Positions 1 to 9,600 of a stretch of DNA of 49,521 bases are shown piece by piece; position 1 is the stretch's first letter, and every line of letters begins with the position of its first letter. This DNA is from a virus: positions 1 through 49,521 of the IMG/VR virus record IMGVR_UViG_3300044796_000384. One strand, given 5' to 3'. The translations under genes and the position numbers were made by a program. The notes beneath the pieces were generated by a model, which searched no databases, was not told where the DNA came from, and saw nothing but the letters and a program-made list of their open reading frames with translations.

Positions 1-1
1 A

Positions 2-1738
2 AGTGATATTCAAGGGTTATCCTCTTTAACGTCACCCGATAAGCGTAAAATGATTCTAAAAGAAGCTCTTAATCTCTCCGTATACAGCAAGTATGAAAAA
101 AGAGCCAGAGAAAAATCATCAGAACTTGCTAAAAAAATAGCCGGACATAAGGCTGTTGTTTCATTATTAGGAAAACCAACAGATGATATTATTTTATATA
201 ATAAACAATTATCAGAAGTAAATGAAGCTATAAAGGTTAAAGAAGCAGAACAAGAGCAACTAATCATAGCTGCCGCCGAATATAAAGACAATTTAGCGCT
301 TTTGCAAAAATCCATAGGATCAGAAGCTGTTGATGTGCAAAATAAATTACAAGATCTTAATAAATTAAAAATTAAAACTCAAAATGATTTAGATAAAACA
401 AATAAGTTCATACTTGAAAAAGAGAATATATTAAAAATATTACAAGAAAGAAAAAATAATAAAGAGAAAACATTAAAGCAACTAATTAAAGAGTATGACG
501 GTCATAAAGAAGTAATATGCAGAGAACAAAGCGTTATTAAAGAAGACTTAAAAAAAGCTTCTGAAAATGAAAATAATGGAAAAGCGCATATAATTTCATT
601 AGAGAATAAACTTAAAGAATTACAGAAGCCGTTTCCGACCGGAAGCAAATGTCCACAATGCCGCCAAGCTGTTCAAGAAGAGCATAGAAATGAGTGTCTA
701 ATAAAGATATCTACTGAAATATCTTCTTTTTTAGAAGACATTTCGTCTAAAAAGAAGATGCTTGAATCTATTGGAATTAAAAAAATAAAATTAGAAAACG
801 AATTATCAAGCGCTGTTGAACATATAAGCACTTGCAATTCATTAAAATATCAAATAGAAAATAAAAAGAATGATATTCAGAGTGATATTGAATATTACAA
901 ACAGGCAGAAGAAATGATTTCTTTTTTGATAAAAGAAAGAGATATTCATTCTAATAATTTATTAGCATCCTGTGTAAAAGAACAAGAATTGCAAGATCTT
1001 ATTAAAGAAATAAATATTGACAATACTAATCTTAAAATATTTAATATAAAATCAGAAATTAAAAAAATAAACGAAAAATTAAGTGCGATAATATCGGACA
1101 TATCTTCATTAAGAATTGAAACCGGCTCGATTGCTGAAAAAATCAGTTCCAAAGAAAAAAATCTGACTCAACTTCAAGAGCTTAATAGCACCATTAAAAC
1201 TCTTGAAAAAGAATATAAAATCAAGCAAATAGTTGTTCAAGGATTCAGCTCAAGTGGAATACCTACGGTTATTATATATACAATTCTTGATGATTTACAA
1301 ATAGAGGCAAATAAGATTTTACAAGAATTACGCCCAGGATTAGAATTACAATTTTCAATTATTAAAAGCAAAAATGACGGTCAGCAAGAAGACACATTAG
1401 ATATTTCATACCGTTTACGAGGCGTTGAATACGAAGGCGAGCAGCTTTCTGGTGGACAAAAGATGCTTATTGCACTAAGTCTACGTATAGGGCTTGCCTT
1501 CGTCATACAGCGCCGTCTTGGTATAGATATTAAGTTTCTTGCATTGGATGAAGTAGATGAGAAACTTGATGAAGGAAGAGTTGAAGCATTTATGAGTCTT
1601 ATTAAAAAATTACAACAAACACATAAAGTTTTCGTAATATCGCATAATAAAAATCTACAAAAGCGATTTAGCAAAATAATTATGGTAGAGAATGATGAAG
1701 AAAACGGTTCAACAGCAAAGGTGAGTGATTTATGGTAA
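2..1738 (+). CDS. SbcC/Rad50-type SMC-like ATPase (5' partial)
   Basis: This is the C-terminal part of an SbcC/Rad50-type DNA repair ATPase. The frame is open to the left edge with no stop, so the N-terminal Walker A half lies outside the window. About 578 residues remain. The order is a long coiled coil, a zinc-hook motif CPQC at about residue 217 of the fragment (nt 650), a second coiled coil, the ABC signature LSGGQ (nt 1445), a Walker B strand FLALDEVDE (nt 1535) and a switch histidine in VISHN. The Rad50 family works with an SbcD/Mre11 nuclease on DNA ends and hairpins. In T4 the equivalent pair gp46/gp47 drives recombination-dependent replication, which fits the UvsX and RuvC genes downstream. 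Its last bases overlap the next gene (ATGGTAA). A partner nuclease gene would be expected just upstream. The family call is secure; the exact subtype is not. Confidence 0.9.
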   Translation, partial: SDIQGLSSLTSPDKRKMILKEALNLSVYSKYEKRAREKSSELAKKIAGHKAVVSLLGKPTDDIILYNKQLSEVNEAIKVKEAEQEQLIIAAAEYKDNLALLQKSIGSEAVDVQNKLQDLNKLKIKTQNDLDKTNKFILEKENILKILQERKNNKEKTLKQLIKEYDGHKEVICREQSVIKEDLKKASENENNGKAHIISLENKLKELQKPFPTGSKCPQCRQAVQEEHRNECLIKISTEISSFLEDISSKKKMLESIGIKKIKLENELSSAVEHISTCNSLKYQIENKKNDIQSDIEYYKQAEEMISFLIKERDIHSNNLLASCVKEQELQDLIKEINIDNTNLKIFNIKSEIKKINEKLSAIISDISSLRIETGSIAEKISSKEKNLTQLQELNSTIKTLEKEYKIKQIVVQGFSSSGIPTVIIYTILDDLQIEANKILQELRPGLELQFSIIKSKNDGQQEDTLDISYRLRGVEYEGEQLSGGQKMLIALSLRIGLAFVIQRRLGIDIKFLALDEVDEKLDEGRVEAFMSLIKKLQQTHKVFVISHNKNLQKRFSKIIMVENDEENGSTAKVSDLW

Positions 1739-2301
1739 AAATTGCAATTTCTGGAAAGGCTAATTCTGGCAAAAATACTGTTGCTCAGTTTTTAGGCACA
1801 AACCTTTGCAAAAAAGGTGAAGATTTCAAGGTGTTAGCGTTTGCAGACCCTATCAAAAATATGATTATGTCTATGTATCCTACCACAAATCCTGAAATAT
1901 TATGGGGTCCATCTGAGCTAAGAATGACAAAAGTTCCAGGAACAAATATTACATTTAGACAATTATTGACAGATTTGGGAAAACTTGGCAGAAGCTATAA
2001 TGTAAATGTATGGATTGATGCAACCATTGCTATGGCAAATAAATATGCAGAAGATAATATTAAAACGATTTTATCGGACTGTCGTTTTTCTAATGAGCTT
2101 AAAGCTGTTAAAAAAGATTTCTTTTTAATTCGCGTTGTTCGTCCTAATAACGCTTATGGAAAAAATATTGAGTCAAAAGATATAAGCGAAATAGATTTAG
2201 ATGGAGTTCCTGATAGCGATTTTGATGAAGTTATAGTAAATGATTGTTCATTGCAAGAGCTGGAAAATAAAATAAAAGAGCTTGTTATTAAGCGATTTTA
2301 A
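1732..2301 (+). CDS. Deoxynucleoside monophosphate kinase-like P-loop protein
   Basis: A 189-residue P-loop protein. The Walker A motif GKANSGKNT is at residues 8-16, directly after the first beta strand, as in the phage dNMP kinase family typified by T4 gp1. The length suits that family. The expected reaction is transfer of the ATP gamma phosphate to a deoxynucleoside monophosphate, feeding dNTP supply for phage replication. The start overlaps the stop of the SbcC-like gene, so the two are probably co-translated. A conserved DCRF stretch near residue 116 may belong to the nucleotide or lid site. Substrate specificity cannot be read from the sequence, and another small nucleotide kinase is possible. 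Confidence 0.7.
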   Translation: MVKIAISGKANSGKNTVAQFLGTNLCKKGEDFKVLAFADPIKNMIMSMYPTTNPEILWGPSELRMTKVPGTNITFRQLLTDLGKLGRSYNVNVWIDATIAMANKYAEDNIKTILSDCRFSNELKAVKKDFFLIRVVRPNNAYGKNIESKDISEIDLDGVPDSDFDEVIVNDCSLQELENKIKELVIKRF

Positions 2302-2343
2302 CGATATATATGCATTTTTTGCCATATACATATGACGTGATAT
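2301..2343 (+). promoter_or_regulatory. AT-rich box before a start codon without Shine-Dalgarno
   Basis: The 42-base gap is almost pure A/T and contains ATATACATATG at 2324-2334. The same 11-mer recurs at 14384-14394 just before the RuvC gene, and its core ATACATAT occurs at 3704-3711 before the nuclease gene. None of the three following starts has a visible Shine-Dalgarno site. This may be a phage promoter element, perhaps for short-leader or leaderless transcripts. Promoter function is inference. Confidence 0.35.
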
Positions 2344-2649
2344 ATGGCTATAAAAAAACTATCAAAAGATTTTCGTGAAAATTATATAACTATGCTTATG
2401 GAGTATGGTGAAGATAATTTATATAAAAGAGTATCCGAAGAAGGATTTTTATTAGACAAGGTTGGTGCGCCAAATAATATTTTAGATTATTCTGAAAGTT
2501 TTTTTGCATTATATGTAACGACCGGAAAAGAAGAGTATTTTACAATAGGAAAAGTGTTACGACGGGCCGCTCACGCTATTTATAGAGCATTACAGCGTAA
2601 AAATGATGAAAAGCTTTTTAATAAACGGTTCTTAAATCAAATAAAATAG
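2344..2649 (+). CDS. Hypothetical protein, 101 aa
   Basis: A small soluble protein of 101 residues that I do not recognise. It is rich in Lys, Glu and aromatic residues and appears mostly helical, with a basic C-terminus (KRFLNQIK). No metal-binding cysteines, P-loop or membrane segment is visible. It lies 42 bases after the kinase gene and 6 bases before the beta-module gene. The ATG has no Shine-Dalgarno site, only the AT-rich box described separately. The continuous frame and its fit between neighbours make it a likely real gene. Confidence 0.6.
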   Translation: MAIKKLSKDFRENYITMLMEYGEDNLYKRVSEEGFLLDKVGAPNNILDYSESFFALYVTTGKEEYFTIGKVLRRAAHAIYRALQRKNDEKLFNKRFLNQIK

Positions 2650-2655
2650 GAAAAA

Positions 2656-3663
2656 ATGAGCGTCATATCCGTTACCATTACAGCTTCATCGGTCCAAATA
2701 GTTTCGGGAATACCCGAATACGTTTCTTTATCCTCAAATATTCCTTGTTCTATTTTTTATACTCTTGATTGTTCAACGCCTACAACTTCTTCTAATATTT
2801 ATATCGGACCAATATATTTATCAGAAAAAAAACCGCCAATTACAATAAATATATTAGCAACAGATGGCGTTGATAGTAGTCCGATAATATCACAAACGTA
2901 TGTTGTAACAGGATTTGTTGGTGATAGAGTCCCGCACGCCACCGTAAAGCACTTAGATCAGCAAGAAGAAAATCGTCTCAATATATTTCCATTTGGCGAT
3001 ACATTTCAAGGCGTCAACGTAGAATACGGCGCTGTTGGTGGCATCACAGTAGATGATAATGATGGACACGGAATATTAGATGGATATGACGGGCAAGGTA
3101 ATGGAACGGTTGTAGCCGGTCAAACAGATCTGCCTTTGTATGATTATGATATGGTATATTCTGAGTCTAATTCGGAAGGTTTACGAGGATATGGCATAGG
3201 AACGTTGCCAGCGCAAGTTACTATTAGAGTTCCGCCATCTGCTTCTGCTAAACAACCTGAATCTTCTAACGTCAATAGTCCATTTTTTAACCCAAAAGCT
3301 TTGGTAATTTATCAAGATTCAAGAGATACGCCATTGGATCCGAACGCTCCAATAATAAATAGACAGTTTTTTTCATTAGAAAATCCTGAAACAACTAAAA
3401 CTGGCGCTTTATTATTTAATACCGGACTTGATGGAATGCAACCAACCGGATCTTTTGTAAGGTCTGTGTTTAATCCTAGCGATCAAACAATTACTTATTA
3501 TTATTTTGACTCGTCTACTTTGCGTTGGATTATCAGCAAAGAGCCGTATACGCCAAAAAACAGTAATATAGGAAATTATTCACAAATCACGTTATCTCCA
3601 AGAAGACAAGGAAACGGTATGGTTTTTAATTGGATGCCGTTCAAAGGATCCAGGCTCATTTAA
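2656..3663 (+). CDS. Probable virion protein with chitobiase-C-like beta module
   Basis: A 335-residue protein. Residues 34-54 match the chitobiase/beta-hexosaminidase C-terminal domain pattern: an FYTLD strand, STPT, then IYIGPI. This Ig-like beta module is common in phage fibres and adhesins and usually helps carbohydrate or surface binding. The rest is rich in Gly, Ser, Thr, Asn and Pro with short strands, has no long helix and no signal peptide, which suits a virion appendage or decoration protein. A good ribosome site (AGGAAAAA) precedes the ATG. It sits among DNA-metabolism genes rather than in the assembly block, so it may be transcribed separately. The domain is fairly clear; the virion role is inferred. 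Confidence 0.55.
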   Translation: MSVISVTITASSVQIVSGIPEYVSLSSNIPCSIFYTLDCSTPTTSSNIYIGPIYLSEKKPPITINILATDGVDSSPIISQTYVVTGFVGDRVPHATVKHLDQQEENRLNIFPFGDTFQGVNVEYGAVGGITVDDNDGHGILDGYDGQGNGTVVAGQTDLPLYDYDMVYSESNSEGLRGYGIGTLPAQVTIRVPPSASAKQPESSNVNSPFFNPKALVIYQDSRDTPLDPNAPIINRQFFSLENPETTKTGALLFNTGLDGMQPTGSFVRSVFNPSDQTITYYYFDSSTLRWIISKEPYTPKNSNIGNYSQITLSPRRQGNGMVFNWMPFKGSRLI

Positions 3664-3707
3664 TGATAAAAAGCATAAGTCGAGAACGTGTATTTAGCCC
3701 ATAATAC

Positions 3708-3725
3708 ATATTATGGCCATAATAT
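3708..3725. promoter_or_regulatory. 18-bp perfect palindrome over the nuclease start codon
   Basis: Bases 3708-3725 read the same on both strands, centred on the GGCC that follows the ATG at 3713. A third related arm (CCATAATA, 3699-3706) lies just upstream, so the RNA could form either of two hairpins, and both would bury the start codon. It could be an operator or a translational switch. No Shine-Dalgarno site is visible. The structure is seen; any function is inferred. Confidence 0.4.
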
Positions 3726-4531
3726 TAGATAAGAAACCGGATAATAAAGAAATGCTTTCATTAAGCGTTTCTCGCGTTAAATGCTTTGATACTTGTAAAA
3801 AACAATATTATTTTCAATATATTGAAAAGTTGCCGTCCAAAGACTGGCAGCATCTTACCTTGGGCAAAATGGTTCACGAGGCTTTAGAAAAGTTTCATAG
3901 GGTGTTGATCGCCGACCAATCATTGCCATATAATAAAGTGATGACAGAGAGTTTTAACTCTGCGTTAAAAACATTTGCTTCTTCTTTATCAGAAGAGTCA
4001 AAAACAGAAAGTATAGAGATATTATCAAAATATATAAAGGTTCTTTCTGAACAAAAAAAGAAAGATTCCCTGCCGAAGTTTTTATCAGTTGAAAAAAACT
4101 TTTATATAGGCGTTGATGATACATTATTGATAAACGGTTTTATAGATCGAGTTGATATGTGTCAAGACGGTATGATAAAGGTGGCAGATTATAAGACCAC
4201 AAAAGATAAAAAATATTTACAAGATCCTTTTCAACTTATGACGTATGCTTATACGTTGTTTTTAGCAGATCCCTCTCTTAAAAAAATGAGGGGTTCTTAT
4301 ATATTATTGCGTCATAATTTTCAAGAAATTACAACAGAGTTTGATCGTGATACTGTTATAGAGACTGTTGAAAAAAAGTTTATAGATTATGCAGCAAAGA
4401 TCAGATCAGAAAAATTGTGGCGTCCTAATCCGCAGTTTCTTTGTAAGTTTTGCTCATTTCTTGATCATTGTCCAGAAGGAAAACAGCAGCAAGGTATAAT
4501 TGATTCAACACACGGAAAAATTGATTGGTAA
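3713..4531 (+). CDS. PD-(D/E)XK nuclease, Cas4/RecB-like
   Basis: A 272-residue nuclease of the PDDEXK_1 (Cas4/RecB C-terminal) type. Visible elements in order are the N-terminal LSVSRVKCFDTCKKQYYF, typical of RecB/AddB-like nucleases, GKMVHEALEKFH, the catalytic core FIDRVD (D145, D148) and VADYKTT (D159, K161), the helix with QLMTYAY, and a C-terminal cluster with C244, C247 and C253. With C28 (or C24) these could bind a 4Fe-4S cluster as in Cas4 and AddB. The expected activity is a metal-dependent exonuclease on DNA ends, suitable for making 3' single strands for UvsX. No cas1 or cas2 gene or CRISPR array is present, so this is recombination nuclease rather than CRISPR adaptation. It is 15 bases from the trigger factor gene. 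Confidence 0.85.
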   Translation: MAIILDKKPDNKEMLSLSVSRVKCFDTCKKQYYFQYIEKLPSKDWQHLTLGKMVHEALEKFHRVLIADQSLPYNKVMTESFNSALKTFASSLSEESKTESIEILSKYIKVLSEQKKKDSLPKFLSVEKNFYIGVDDTLLINGFIDRVDMCQDGMIKVADYKTTKDKKYLQDPFQLMTYAYTLFLADPSLKKMRGSYILLRHNFQEITTEFDRDTVIETVEKKFIDYAAKIRSEKLWRPNPQFLCKFCSFLDHCPEGKQQQGIIDSTHGKIDW

Positions 4532-4546
4532 TAAAGGAAAGAAAAT

Positions 4547-5755
4547 ATGACAATAGAGTGTAACGAAGTAGAGTTTTGTAAGATGCAGATTCATTATCAA
4601 GCTGAGCCTGCCAAGGTAAAAGAGAAAAGACAAGAAGCGATTGTTCAATTTCGTAAAATCCAAATCCCAGGTTTCCGTAAAGGAAAAGCTCCTGATCAGG
4701 CCATTGAAATTAAATTAAAAAAACAAATTGATGATTATGTTAAACACGAAATGACAGTTGAAGCATACAATGATATAATCTATGAAAGCAAAATTAAGCC
4801 TATTGGACATCCACAAATAACTAAAATGGATTTGCATGATTCTAATTTTAGTTGCGATTTAATGGTTCTTAAAAAGCCAGATGTTGAATTAAAGCAATAT
4901 CGTGATTTTTCTATTCCAAAACCTCATCAACAATATTCTGTTGCTGAAATGGTTGAAAAAATGCTACAAGAACTTCGTGTCAAATTCGCTGACGTTTCTC
5001 CATATGGAGAAAATGATTTCGTCACAATCGGTGATAAAGTTACTCTTGATTGCATATGTCTGACTGACTCTTCTTTATCAAAAGAAGGTATATTATATGT
5101 TGTCGGAGATAAATTATTCCCAGAGTTTGATGACAATATTCTTGGGATGTCAGCCGGAGAAGAGAGAACGTTTAGTGTAAAAAATGTTGATGGAGCTGTA
5201 ATTGATTGTAAAGTTCTTATTCATATGGGAATGAGAAATACGCCAGCGGCGCTTGATGACTCTCTTGCGCAGCGCGCCGGATTTGAGTCATATGCTAAAA
5301 TGAGAGAAGCCGCTAATGGTATTGCTACAGGAAGAGCGCAGGAGCAAGAAAATCAAGCAATTTCGCAACAGGTTGTGAAAAGACTACTTGCTGAACACGA
5401 GTTTGAGATACCAAGCTGGCTAATTGCGGTTGAGGCCAAACAATTAGCAATGCAATCCGGCGCTGATTTTAGCAAACTACCCGATGAAAATAAAAACTAT
5501 TTTATTGCTGCTGCTAAAAGCAATGTAAAGTTGACGCTGATTTTAGACGAAATAAAAGATAAAGAGCCTGAAACGGTATTTACCGATATGGAGCTTATGG
5601 ATATTATTAAGCATCGTGTGGCCGCTATGGGACAAGATCCTGAAAAGTTTATTGTCGAGTCGCGTAAAGATGGAAGACTAATAAGTCTATTAGCCGCTCT
5701 GCGTTCAGAGGCGGTTTTAGAATGGATTGTAAAAAACAGCAAGGTGGTAGAATAA
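4547..5755 (+). CDS. tig: Trigger factor-like ribosome-associated chaperone
   Basis: A 402-residue homologue of bacterial trigger factor (about 430 residues in E. coli). The ribosome-docking signature GFRKGKAP is at residues 42-49, essentially the same position as the F44-R45-K46 motif of E. coli, within a basic N-terminal domain. The middle segment (about 140-230) corresponds to the peptidyl-prolyl isomerase (FKBP-like) position, with the pattern VTIGDKVTLDC and later FDDNILGMSAGEERTF. A helical C-terminal chaperone region follows (about 240-390). Trigger factor normally binds ribosomal protein L23 and shelters nascent chains. A phage copy could bias folding toward virion proteins. A GGAAAG-type ribosome site precedes the ATG, and the stop overlaps the next start (TAATG). 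The homology is strong; that the isomerase site is active was not verified. Confidence 0.85.
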   Translation: MTIECNEVEFCKMQIHYQAEPAKVKEKRQEAIVQFRKIQIPGFRKGKAPDQAIEIKLKKQIDDYVKHEMTVEAYNDIIYESKIKPIGHPQITKMDLHDSNFSCDLMVLKKPDVELKQYRDFSIPKPHQQYSVAEMVEKMLQELRVKFADVSPYGENDFVTIGDKVTLDCICLTDSSLSKEGILYVVGDKLFPEFDDNILGMSAGEERTFSVKNVDGAVIDCKVLIHMGMRNTPAALDDSLAQRAGFESYAKMREAANGIATGRAQEQENQAISQQVVKRLLAEHEFEIPSWLIAVEAKQLAMQSGADFSKLPDENKNYFIAAAKSNVKLTLILDEIKDKEPETVFTDMELMDIIKHRVAAMGQDPEKFIVESRKDGRLISLLAALRSEAVLEWIVKNSKVVE

Positions 5756-6063
5756 TGGTTAAAAATAAAAAAGATGACGGCAGCGAAGCTAATCAAAGCT
5801 CTTTTCCTAAAAAGTATGCAAGTAAGCTTCCTGATGGCTTTCAAGAGCAAGCTGACTCAATGTCAACAGAGGAATTAAAAAAGAAACTTGTTCAAGCGGA
5901 ACAGGTTATTTCCAGCACTGATAAAGATATGGAAAACGATTTGCGTCTTGAAGATGCAAAAAAGCAAGTGAAAGAGCTTTCTGCTGATTATAAAGAGACG
6001 ATAAATAGCTATCAAGCTGTAGTAAGATATATTGTTTATGTTCTAAATAATCGAGGCGTTTAA
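5755..6063 (+). CDS. Hypothetical protein, charged, helical
   Basis: A 102-residue hydrophilic protein of unknown function. The frame extends further upstream, but the ATG at 5755 is preferred because AAGGTGG lies just before it and it overlaps the trigger factor stop. The first 30 residues are polar and probably disordered. Residues from about 35 to 85 form a heptad-like helix (MSTEELKKKLVQAEQV and following), suggesting a coiled coil. The C-terminus is more hydrophobic (VVRYIVYVLNNRG). The next gene begins on the last base of its stop. Confidence 0.55.
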   Translation: MVKNKKDDGSEANQSSFPKKYASKLPDGFQEQADSMSTEELKKKLVQAEQVISSTDKDMENDLRLEDAKKQVKELSADYKETINSYQAVVRYIVYVLNNRGV

Positions 6064-6359
6064 TGGATAATATTAAAACCGGTCAGAGATATAAATGGCC
6101 AGAGCCGGGAAAAGAAGTAATTATAGAGATTGATAATATCATATTAAAGGAACAATCTGCAACCGGCAAACATCAATTCGGCGTGCGATGTTTTCAGATA
6201 ATCGGTAAAAATACCGGATGGACCCAGTATGCTTACCATATTGTCGAGTCAATAGACGGATGGGAATTGATGCCAAATCAACATAAGGCCGAATATGAAA
6301 TGAAATATATTGTTCCATCTGGAACTTCATTAAAACCAGTAGTTGTTATAACTGAATAA
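6063..6359 (+). CDS. Hypothetical protein, beta-rich
   Basis: A 98-residue protein that I do not recognise. It contains alternating beta-type segments (EVIIEIDNIIL, FGVRCFQII, EMKYIVPSG, KPVVVITE) and two Trp-centred turns, suggesting a small beta barrel or sandwich. GAGG lies about seven bases before the ATG. It is linked by single-base stop/start overlaps to both neighbours, so the run from the trigger factor gene to the polymerase gene is probably one transcript. No catalytic motif is visible. Confidence 0.55.
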   Translation: MDNIKTGQRYKWPEPGKEVIIEIDNIILKEQSATGKHQFGVRCFQIIGKNTGWTQYAYHIVESIDGWELMPNQHKAEYEMKYIVPSGTSLKPVVVITE

Positions 6360-6637
6360 TGGCTCTGAAAATTATTCCTTCCTGCTGTGGAAGTATAAAA
6401 TCTGTGCTCTCCGTGGACAAACCGATACGCAAATCTCAAATACAATTTTTTAGAGATGCGGGTTATTTTGTCCCGGATAGCTTTTACGCAGCAGGTATTT
6501 TTTATATTCAGCAAAAACAATTTATAGCTACCGCTTCGTTTGGAAGCACAAACATCAATATACAATGCAACGGTAAACAATGCGCAGAACAAATTGCCTC
6601 TTTTGAGGCAATTCTGCTGAAAGCTATACAATCATAA
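6359..6637 (+). CDS. Hypothetical protein, 92 aa
   Basis: A 92-residue protein of unknown function. Four cysteines are visible (CC near residue 9, and single residues near 70 and 75) but are not spaced as a standard zinc ribbon. The middle looks beta-stranded (FYAAGIFYI, QFIATASFG) and the C-terminus helical. It overlaps its neighbours by one base at each end (TAATG) and directly precedes the replicative polymerase, so a replication-linked role is possible but unproven. Confidence 0.5.
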   Translation: MALKIIPSCCGSIKSVLSVDKPIRKSQIQFFRDAGYFVPDSFYAAGIFYIQQKQFIATASFGSTNINIQCNGKQCAEQIASFEAILLKAIQS

Positions 6638-9600
6638 TGCAAGATTTTTGTTCACTTCATAATCATACAACATACAGCTTAATGTCTTCGTTAATAAAGC
6701 CATCAGAACTTTTTATTAAAGCAAAAGAGCTTGAGCAAACGTCTATAGCTGTTTGTGATCATTCTACACTTTCAGGAGCGTGGGATTGTTATAAATATTC
6801 CACAGAAGCAGGCGTTAAGCTTATAATTGGCTGTGAGTTTAATTTTGTTGAAGATTTATCTGCATCATCGGAAGATGTGCGGCTGCGTCATATTATTTTG
6901 TTGGCAAAAAACCATCAAGGATATAAAAATCTTTTAGCCCTATTAAAAAAAGCAAATGATAATAATATAATTGCCTTTAAGAAAGTTTTTCCAAGAATTG
7001 ATTGGAAATTATTAGAGCAATATCAAGAAGGCTTAATTTGCACGACGGCCTGTTGTTCAGGCATTCTTGGACAGCTAATCAATACAAAAAAAATAGACCA
7101 AGCAAAAATTGCGGCTAAAAGATTGAAAGATATTTTTGGTGACGATTTAGCTTTGGAAATTGAACCAAACGCCGTTAAACGAATAGCAAATGCATATAAT
7201 GATTATTGCGATCAATCTTTAACAAATCATCAATTGATTAAGCTCGGAGAAGAGCTTGATATAAAAGTAATTGCGGCAACAAATGCTCATTATATGAACA
7301 AGGAAGATTATGAAGCACAGGATGTTCTTTTAGCCATCGGTGCTGGTCAACCTGTGCGTTCGGGCGCGCGATTGAAATATAATAATGACTTTTATGTAAA
7401 AAGTCGTCAAGAGGTTCGTGACTTTTTTGCCCGTCTCTATAAAGAGAAAGCGGATCAATGGTGTGACAATACATTATATTTTGCTGACAAGTGCGATAGT
7501 CCAGATTGGATAGATCCGAAATACTCAAATCCGTCTGGTAAAGAACTACCAGAGTTTCCAGTAAAAGATCAACCAGATTTCAATCAATTCCAAAATTGGC
7601 TATTAGATCAGCCTGAAAAAATTAAAACATCTGATATTGACGTTGCATATTTAAGATTTTGGTGTGAAAATGGCTTCTCAAAAAAAGTGCCATTAGATAA
7701 AAAAGAGAAGTATCGTGAAAGATTAGAAAAAGAACTTGATACGCTTCAATATCAAGGGTTTTGTAGCTATATTTTAATTGTAGCGGATTATATAGATTAT
7801 TGTAAAAAGAATCATATTCCTGTTGGGCCTGGTCGTGGATCGTGTGGAAGTTCATTGGTTGGATATTTAACAGATATACATACCGCAGACCCGATAAAAT
7901 ATGATTTAATTTTTGAGAGATTTATCAACAAAGAACGTAAAAGTTATCCTGATATCGACGTAGATATTGCAACTTCTGGGCGTGAACACTTACAAGAATA
8001 CATACGTCAAAAATATGGTGAAGATAAGGTTGCACACGTTAGCAACGTAAATACAATGACGGCTAAGGTTTACGCAAGAGATTTGGCCAGAGCGTATGAA
8101 TTCGGTGGAGATAGGAAATCAGCCGTAGCTATTGGAACTATATTGGCAGATTCAATACCGGACGAGATAAAAACAATTGAAAACGCTCTTGAAGAAGCAC
8201 CGTTATTTGCGGCATTTGCAGATAAGCCAGCATATGCTCCATTAAAAAAATACGCCAAACATCTTTCTGGTAAAGCAAAGGCTTGGTCAACGCACGCTGG
8301 CGGTATAGTCATAAGTAAGCGGCCTTTGCAAGAGTTTATACCGTTACGTCGAGATAAAGACGGCAATGTTGCTATTGAATATGAAAAAGAGCGCGCAGAG
8401 GCAAATGGTCTCGTAAAAATGGATACGCTTGGCCTTGAAACTCTTGATATTATAGATACAAGCTATAAGCTGATAAAACTTAATGGTAAAACTCCTCCGC
8501 CAGAAGTATTAAACTATGATGATTGTGATAAAGACACATATGATTTAATCTCAAAAGGAGATACGTTTGGTGTTTTTCAATTTGGTGAAAGTCGCGGAAC
8601 TGTTGAATTGTGTAAACAAATACTACCAAACTGTATGGAAGATTTGGCGGTTATTACCGCGTTAGCACGTCCTGGTGTGCCAAAAGAGTTTAAGCAGCAA
8701 TTTATTGAGGCTAAATGCTCTGGTGAACAAGTTGAATTATTACATCCTTCATTAAAGCGTTCATTAGCAGGAACGTATGGTATTCCTGTTTTTGATGAAT
8801 GTATGCTTACATTAGGCGCCGATGTTGCGGGATGGGATCTAAACGAGTCTGATCGCCTTCGAAAGTTTATTAAAGACAAAGGCAAGCACCCAGAAAAAGA
8901 TGAAAAATTAAAGAAAGATTTTATAGCATCAACGATTGAAAACGGAATTACGCCAAGAATGGCAAATAGGCTGTGGGAAGAACTCTTTGTTAACTTTTCC
9001 GCTTACTTGTTTAACAAAAGTCACGCAATAACATATTCTTTTATATCTTATCATACAGCGTATCTAAAAGCACATTTTCCGTTGGAGTTCTTAACGGCTA
9101 ACTTAAGATCAGAAGTGCACTCGAATACTAAAAAAGCAGCAGGTAATATAATAAAGTTTAAGACAGAGATACGTAAATCAAAGGTAAAAATTATACCGCC
9201 GGATATAAATAAATCTGAAATGTCATATACAATCATTGATAATAATACTTTATTGACAGGATTAGATTCATTAAAGTTTATAGGAAATAAAGCAATTCCA
9301 GAGATTTTAGAAAAACGCCCATTTACTTCCTTCGAAGATTTCTTATCAAAGGTGGATGGAAGAAAAGTTACATCAAAAAGCGTGCAAGCATTAGCAGCGA
9401 GCGGATGTCTTGATTCGTTTGGTATGACAAGAAAAGCTATGTATCTTTATGCGTCGGACTATAAAAAGAAATTGCAGGTCTTCTTAAAAAGAAATAAAGA
9501 TAAAACATTTAACTATCTGTGGTCTGATGATATAAAAGAATGGACAATGCCAGAGAGATATGCTATGGAAATATTTTTCATTGGTGAAGGATTATCCGGC

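Noticed and set aside
3713-4531. CRISPR-Cas locus suggested by a Cas4-like nuclease
   Set aside because: No repeat-spacer array and no cas1/cas2 genes are present. The nuclease fits phage recombination.
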